NCBI GenBank assembly: GCA_026389845.1 | Contig: JAPLHB010000010.1 | Coordinates: 1-32,535 of the forward strand | DNA: 32,535 bases | Direction: 5' to 3' | From: Chloroflexota bacterium | GTDB lineage: Bacteria > Chloroflexota > Anaerolineae > CG2-30-64-16 | Shown here: one piece after another, positions 29,161-32,535 of the stretch | Layout: the number at the start of each line of letters is the position of its first letter | How positions within the stretch are numbered: the stretch's first letter is position 1 | Notes under the pieces: model-generated | Seen by the model: only the letters and a program-made list of their open reading frames with translations | Databases searched by the model: none | Told to the model about the DNA's origin: nothing | Program-made: the position numbers and the translations under genes

Positions 29161-29739
29161 TCACAACAAATAAATAATCGTAAACAGCAGAATCCACACC
29201 ACGTCCACAAAATGCCAGTACAGCCCGAAGACCTCGATGCCCACGTGTTCGGCCTGGGTGAACTTGCCCTGTGTCGTCATCACGATATTACGCAGACACC
29301 AGATGAGGCCGATGAGCACGTGAAAGCCGTGGAAGCCGGTGACGGTGTAGAAGCCGCCACCGAACAGGCTGCCCGCGGGGGTGAAGCCTTCGCTCAACAG
29401 GTGGTTGTACTCGAAAATCTGGATACTGAGAAAGGTCGCGCCCATCAGCAGCGTCGCCAGCATGAAGTTGCGCAGCCGCTTGACGTCGCCTTCCTCGATC
29501 GCGGAGAGCGCCATCACGACCATCGTGCTGCTGACGATCAGGATGAACGTGTTGACCGCGGTCAGCGGGATGTTCAATACGTGATGCGCGTCGGCCGGAC
29601 TGCGCGCCTTCATGCTCAAGAACCCGCCGATGAGCGCGGAGAAGAGCATCACCTCGGTGGCGAGAAAAATCCACATGCCCAGTTTGCGGTTGTCGAGACC
29701 GGTGTTGGTGTGCGCTGGGTTGACGGTTGCTTCGCTCAT
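29161..29739 (-). CDS. coxC: Cytochrome c oxidase subunit III
   Basis: A 192-residue membrane protein with five helices, the short form of subunit III. Conserved segments include LGMWIFLATEVMLFSALIGG, FYTVTGFHGFHVLIGLIW and the terminal LYWHFVDVVWILLFTIIYLL. It helps stabilise the catalytic core. Its ATG overlaps the stop of coxA by 4 bp, and AGGTGAAG precedes it. The stop is followed almost at once by a repeat tract. Confidence 0.95.
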   Translation of the reverse strand: MSEATVNPAHTNTGLDNRKLGMWIFLATEVMLFSALIGGFLSMKARSPADAHHVLNIPLTAVNTFILIVSSTMVVMALSAIEEGDVKRLRNFMLATLLMGATFLSIQIFEYNHLLSEGFTPAGSLFGGGFYTVTGFHGFHVLIGLIWCLRNIVMTTQGKFTQAEHVGIEVFGLYWHFVDVVWILLFTIIYLL

Positions 29740-31358
29740 GCTTCACCTGTTGCGTATTGCGGATTGCGTGTTTGCTCCCCATACCCATACGGGTCGCCAT
29801 CCACCACCGGCGGCACAGGGAAGTTGTGGATGGGCGGCGGGGAGGGCAGCGTCCACTCCAGGCCGAGCGCCCGCCAGGGGTTCGCGCCTGCCAGCTTGCC
29901 GCGGTAGGCGCTGGCGATGGCATTCCAGATGAAGGGCAGCGTACCGGTCGCCAGCAGGAACGAGCCGAGGGTCGCCACCAGGTTCCACAGGGCAAACGCC
30001 GGATCGTAGTCGGCGACGCGACGGGGCATCCCCTGCAGGCCGACCAGGTGCAGCGGCATGAAGGTGATGTTGAAGCCAAAGAAGGTCATCCAGAAATGCA
30101 CCTGGCCCAGCCGCTCGTTGAGCATCCGGCCGGTGATCTTCGGGAACCAGTAGTAGACTCCCGCATAGAGCGCCATGACGCTGCCGCCGAACAGGACGTA
30201 GTGCAGGTGTGCGACCACGAAGTAGGTGTCCTGCACGTGGATGTCAATGGGCACTGAGGCCAGGAAGATGCCGCTTAGCCCGCCGATGAGGAACATCGAG
30301 ATAAACGCCAGCGCAAACATCATGGCCGTGGTGAAGCGCAGCTTACCGCCCCAGATCGTCGCCAACCACGAGAAGATCTTCACCCCCGTCGGCACTGCGA
30401 TAATCATGGATGTGACCATGAATGGGATACGCAGGAGCGGATCCATGCCGCTGGTGAACATGTGGTGCGCCCACACCAGGAAGCCGAAGATGGCGATTGC
30501 CATGCTGGAGAACGCGATCAGCTTGTAGCCGAAGATTGGCTTGCGAGAAAAGACCGGCAGCACCTCGGAGATCAGGCCGAAGCCGGGCAGGATCATGATG
30601 TAGACGGCCGGGTGCGAGTAGAACCAGAAGAGGTTCTGCCACAGCAACGGATCGCCGCCCGGCACGAAGAACTTGGCGCCGAGCGTCCGCTCGATGACCA
30701 GCATCGCCAGCGCACCGGAGAGCACCGGCGTGCCGAGGATCTGAATGATCGAGCTGGCGGCAACAGCCCACGCCATCAGCGGCATCCGGGTGAGGGTCAT
30801 GCCGGTGGTGCGCATGTTGAAGATCGTCACCAGGAAGTTCAACCCGCTGAAGATGGACGAGAAGCCGACGAATTGCAGGCTCAGCGCCCACAGCGTCTGG
30901 CCGATGGGCGTCTGCACGCTGAGCGGCGGGTAGGCGGTCCAGCCGCTCTCCGCGCCGCCGACGAGAAAGCTGGCGAGCAGCAGGATCGCGCCCGGCGGCA
31001 GCAGCCAGAAGGCGAGCGCGTTCAGCCTGGGAAACGCCATGTCGTTGGCGCCGATCATCAACGGCACCACGTAATTCGCCAGCCCCGCGAACATCGGGAT
31101 GATCCATAGGAAGATCATCACCGTGCCGTGAACGGTGAAAAGCTGGTTGTACTGGCTGCCGCCGACGAACTGCGTACCCGGCGCGGCCAACTCCGTGCGG
31201 ATCAGCTCGGCGATCACGCCGCCGAAAATGAAGAAGGCAAAGGCCATCACCATGTACTGGATGCCAATGACCTTGTGATCGGTGTTGAAGACGAGATAAT
31301 CGCTCAGTTTGCGGCCGCCGTGGCGCATGAGGCCGTGGCCGGTGGTGGTATCTGCCAT
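29736..31358 (-). CDS. coxA: Cytochrome c oxidase subunit I (A2-type haem-copper oxidase)
   Basis: The 540-residue catalytic subunit that reduces O2 to water. The low-spin haem ligand is in TVHGTVMIF, the CuB ligands in FYSHPAVYIMILPGFG and VWAHHMFTSG, and the high-spin and second low-spin ligands in VVAHLHYVLFGG. The YSHPAVY sequence lacks the D-channel glutamate of A1 enzymes and has the Tyr-Ser pair of A2-type oxidases, as in Rhodothermus and Thermus caa3. The start has AAGGAAGAG upstream. The last 12 residues include a TRNPQYATG tail that comes from a heptamer repeat (29748-29775) and precede the 4-bp overlap with coxC. Confidence 0.96.
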   Translation of the reverse strand: MADTTTGHGLMRHGGRKLSDYLVFNTDHKVIGIQYMVMAFAFFIFGGVIAELIRTELAAPGTQFVGGSQYNQLFTVHGTVMIFLWIIPMFAGLANYVVPLMIGANDMAFPRLNALAFWLLPPGAILLLASFLVGGAESGWTAYPPLSVQTPIGQTLWALSLQFVGFSSIFSGLNFLVTIFNMRTTGMTLTRMPLMAWAVAASSIIQILGTPVLSGALAMLVIERTLGAKFFVPGGDPLLWQNLFWFYSHPAVYIMILPGFGLISEVLPVFSRKPIFGYKLIAFSSMAIAIFGFLVWAHHMFTSGMDPLLRIPFMVTSMIIAVPTGVKIFSWLATIWGGKLRFTTAMMFALAFISMFLIGGLSGIFLASVPIDIHVQDTYFVVAHLHYVLFGGSVMALYAGVYYWFPKITGRMLNERLGQVHFWMTFFGFNITFMPLHLVGLQGMPRRVADYDPAFALWNLVATLGSFLLATGTLPFIWNAIASAYRGKLAGANPWRALGLEWTLPSPPPIHNFPVPPVVDGDPYGYGEQTRNPQYATGEA

Positions 31359-31375
31359 GTGTCTCTTCCTTCGGC

Positions 31376-31460
31376 AGATATCAGGTATTGGGTATTAGGT
31401 ATTGATCGCCGCGAAGGGAGCGACATCCACAATACCTAATCCCTAATACCCAATATCAAG
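31376..31460. repeat. GGTATTA-type heptamer inverted pair between coxB and coxA
   Basis: A left arm (about 31376-31405) of GGTATTG/GGTATTA units and a right arm (about 31430-31460) of AATACCT/AATACCC units are inverted copies around a 24-nt loop; the structure ends 9 bp from the coxB stop at 31470. Confidence 0.85.
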
Positions 31461-31469
31461 TATCCACGA

Positions 31470-32535
31470 TCATTTCTGCAGCAACAAATACGTCACCATC
31501 GCCTCGATCTCCGCCGCCGACATGCGCTGACCGTAGTCCTGCGGCATGACCGGCTGGAAGTTCTTGACGAGGAATTCGCTCGGCTTGACGATAGCGGTCT
31601 TGACGTAGTCCTCGGCCGACTGGCCTGGAACCGTGGCGCCCGCGCGACCCGCCAGCCCATCCAGTTTCGGCCCGACCACCCCCACGGCCTGCGCATCGGC
31701 CAGCGCGTGGCAGGCGTTACATCCGAACTGGTTGAAGAGCTGCCGGCCGTAAGCCGCTGGATCGGCCGCGGCCGTCGCGCCGCGCGTCTTTGCGCCGATC
31801 TGACCCGCCATCCAGTTCTTGAACTCTGCATCGGTTTGGACGATCACCTGCGAGCGCATGATCGCGTGCCCGGCTCCGCACAACTCGGCGCAGACGATGG
31901 GATATGTGCCGATAGCGGTGCCGGTGATGAAGGTGTCCGTGACGCGATCGGGCATCAGGTCTTTCTTAATGCGGAACTCCGGCACCCAGAAGGCGTGAAC
32001 CATGTCGGCCGAGCGCATCTTCAGGTGTACCTGACGGTCGAGCGGGATGTGCAGCTCGGTGGTCTTGAGATCCTGGTCGGGGTAATAAAACTCCCAGGCG
32101 AATTGCCGCGCTGTCACCTCGACGATCATGTCTGCGGCGGTCGGCCGCTCGATGTCGGCCAGGACGCGGTAGCTGAAGATGGCGATGAAGACCACGATGA
32201 GCGCGGGGATGACCGTCCAGAAGAACTCCAGCCGGGCGTTGCCGCGCATGGGAGGGCCGTCGCTTTCATCGTCGGGCTGGCGCGCGAAGCGAACGATCGA
32301 GTAGAGTAGGAAGCCCTGGACAATGACGAAGATTGCCGCGGAGATGCCCAGCAGGACGCTGAAGAGGGTGTCAATCTGGGCGCCCTGGGTGGACGCGGCG
32401 TGGCTCAGGAATGGATTGAAGATACCGGCCAGCGCGCCGATGAGGGCTGCGGCGATGCCGATCAACAGGATGACCAGCTTACTGGTGGAGTCGAAGGTAC
32501 TGGGAGCCGTGGGGTGGCCCCCGGCGTGCGAAGAT
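31470..32535 (-). CDS. coxB: Cytochrome c oxidase subunit II with fused cytochrome c (5' end outside window)
   Basis: A caa3-type subunit II. The frame is open to the right edge with no start codon before an in-frame TTG at 32465, so the true start probably lies outside. Two N-terminal transmembrane helices (LVILLIGIAAALIGALAGIF region and AAIFVIVQGFLLYSIVRFA) precede the CuA domain, which has FVPEFR-like HAFWVPEFRIKKD and the binuclear copper motif CAELCGAGHAIM. A C-terminal cytochrome c domain follows, with CNACH and a distal Met in VMPQDYG. It would accept electrons from the cytochromes encoded further down the cluster and pass them to coxA, which follows after an inverted heptamer repeat. 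Confidence 0.94.
   Translation of the reverse strand, partial: SSHAGGHPTAPSTFDSTSKLVILLIGIAAALIGALAGIFNPFLSHAASTQGAQIDTLFSVLLGISAAIFVIVQGFLLYSIVRFARQPDDESDGPPMRGNARLEFFWTVIPALIVVFIAIFSYRVLADIERPTAADMIVEVTARQFAWEFYYPDQDLKTTELHIPLDRQVHLKMRSADMVHAFWVPEFRIKKDLMPDRVTDTFITGTAIGTYPIVCAELCGAGHAIMRSQVIVQTDAEFKNWMAGQIGAKTRGATAAADPAAYGRQLFNQFGCNACHALADAQAVGVVGPKLDGLAGRAGATVPGQSAEDYVKTAIVKPSEFLVKNFQPVMPQDYGQRMSAAEIEAMVTYLLLQK

Overview
The window is a GC-rich bacterial chromosome segment, most likely from the Chloroflexota (Anaerolineae/Caldilineae-like). This is inferred from an alternative complex III (ACIII) cluster joined to a caa3-type oxidase, Pro/Thr-rich 'TPTPT' linkers in an exported protein, and many intergenic arrays of 7-8 bp repeats. 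No rRNA, tRNA, CRISPR array or insertion-sequence transposase was seen.

Left part (1-7,953): the 3' end of a DUF362-type protein overlaps a long membrane polyferredoxin (NapH-like half fused to a ferredoxin half) on the + strand. A compact toxin-antitoxin-like pair (TumE/DUF6516 family) with its own promoter follows. Then, on the - strand, come a lipoprotein with PQQ-type beta-propeller repeats, an acyl-CoA dehydrogenase, rsmG and a TetR-family regulator. The gaps at 4,426-4,899 and 7,561-7,953 hold only palindromic, MITE-like repeats.

Middle part (7,954-17,067): two RCK (TrkA-type) proteins lie downstream of an APC-superfamily transporter resembling the potassium importer KimA. A second, equal-length transporter paralogue is transcribed divergently. 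Next come nadD and obgE, which overlap; obgE has a perfect 19-copy heptamer array directly upstream of its ribosome-binding site. Two small heat-shock proteins (Hsp20) of identical length follow on the + strand.

Right part (17,068-32,535, all - strand): a large respiratory cluster. In transcription order it encodes cytochrome oxidase subunit II fused to cytochrome c (5' end outside the window), subunits I (A2-type), III and IV, a FixH/YtkA-like lipoprotein, a second membrane polyferredoxin, a YtkA-like membrane protein, a monoheme cytochrome c, ActA (pentaheme), ActB1, a small three-gene HicBA-like cassette, ActB2, ActC, ActD, ActE and a diheme cytochrome c lipoprotein. Together these would oxidise quinol at ACIII, pass electrons through cytochromes c and reduce oxygen at the caa3 oxidase. 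No ActF or ActG is visible.

The most unusual feature is the repeat content. Most non-overlapping junctions in the respiratory cluster carry a different 7-8 bp tandem repeat, often as an inverted pair, starting close to one stop codon and ending just before the next Shine-Dalgarno sequence. The same kinds of repeat are also embedded in frame inside both polyferredoxin genes and at the 3' end of coxA. Other points of note are a toxin-antitoxin cassette inside the ACIII operon, a MITE-like element flanked by a 10-bp direct repeat that includes a stop codon, and four successive mini-hairpins with different stems but the same loop between the K+ transporter gene and its RCK genes.
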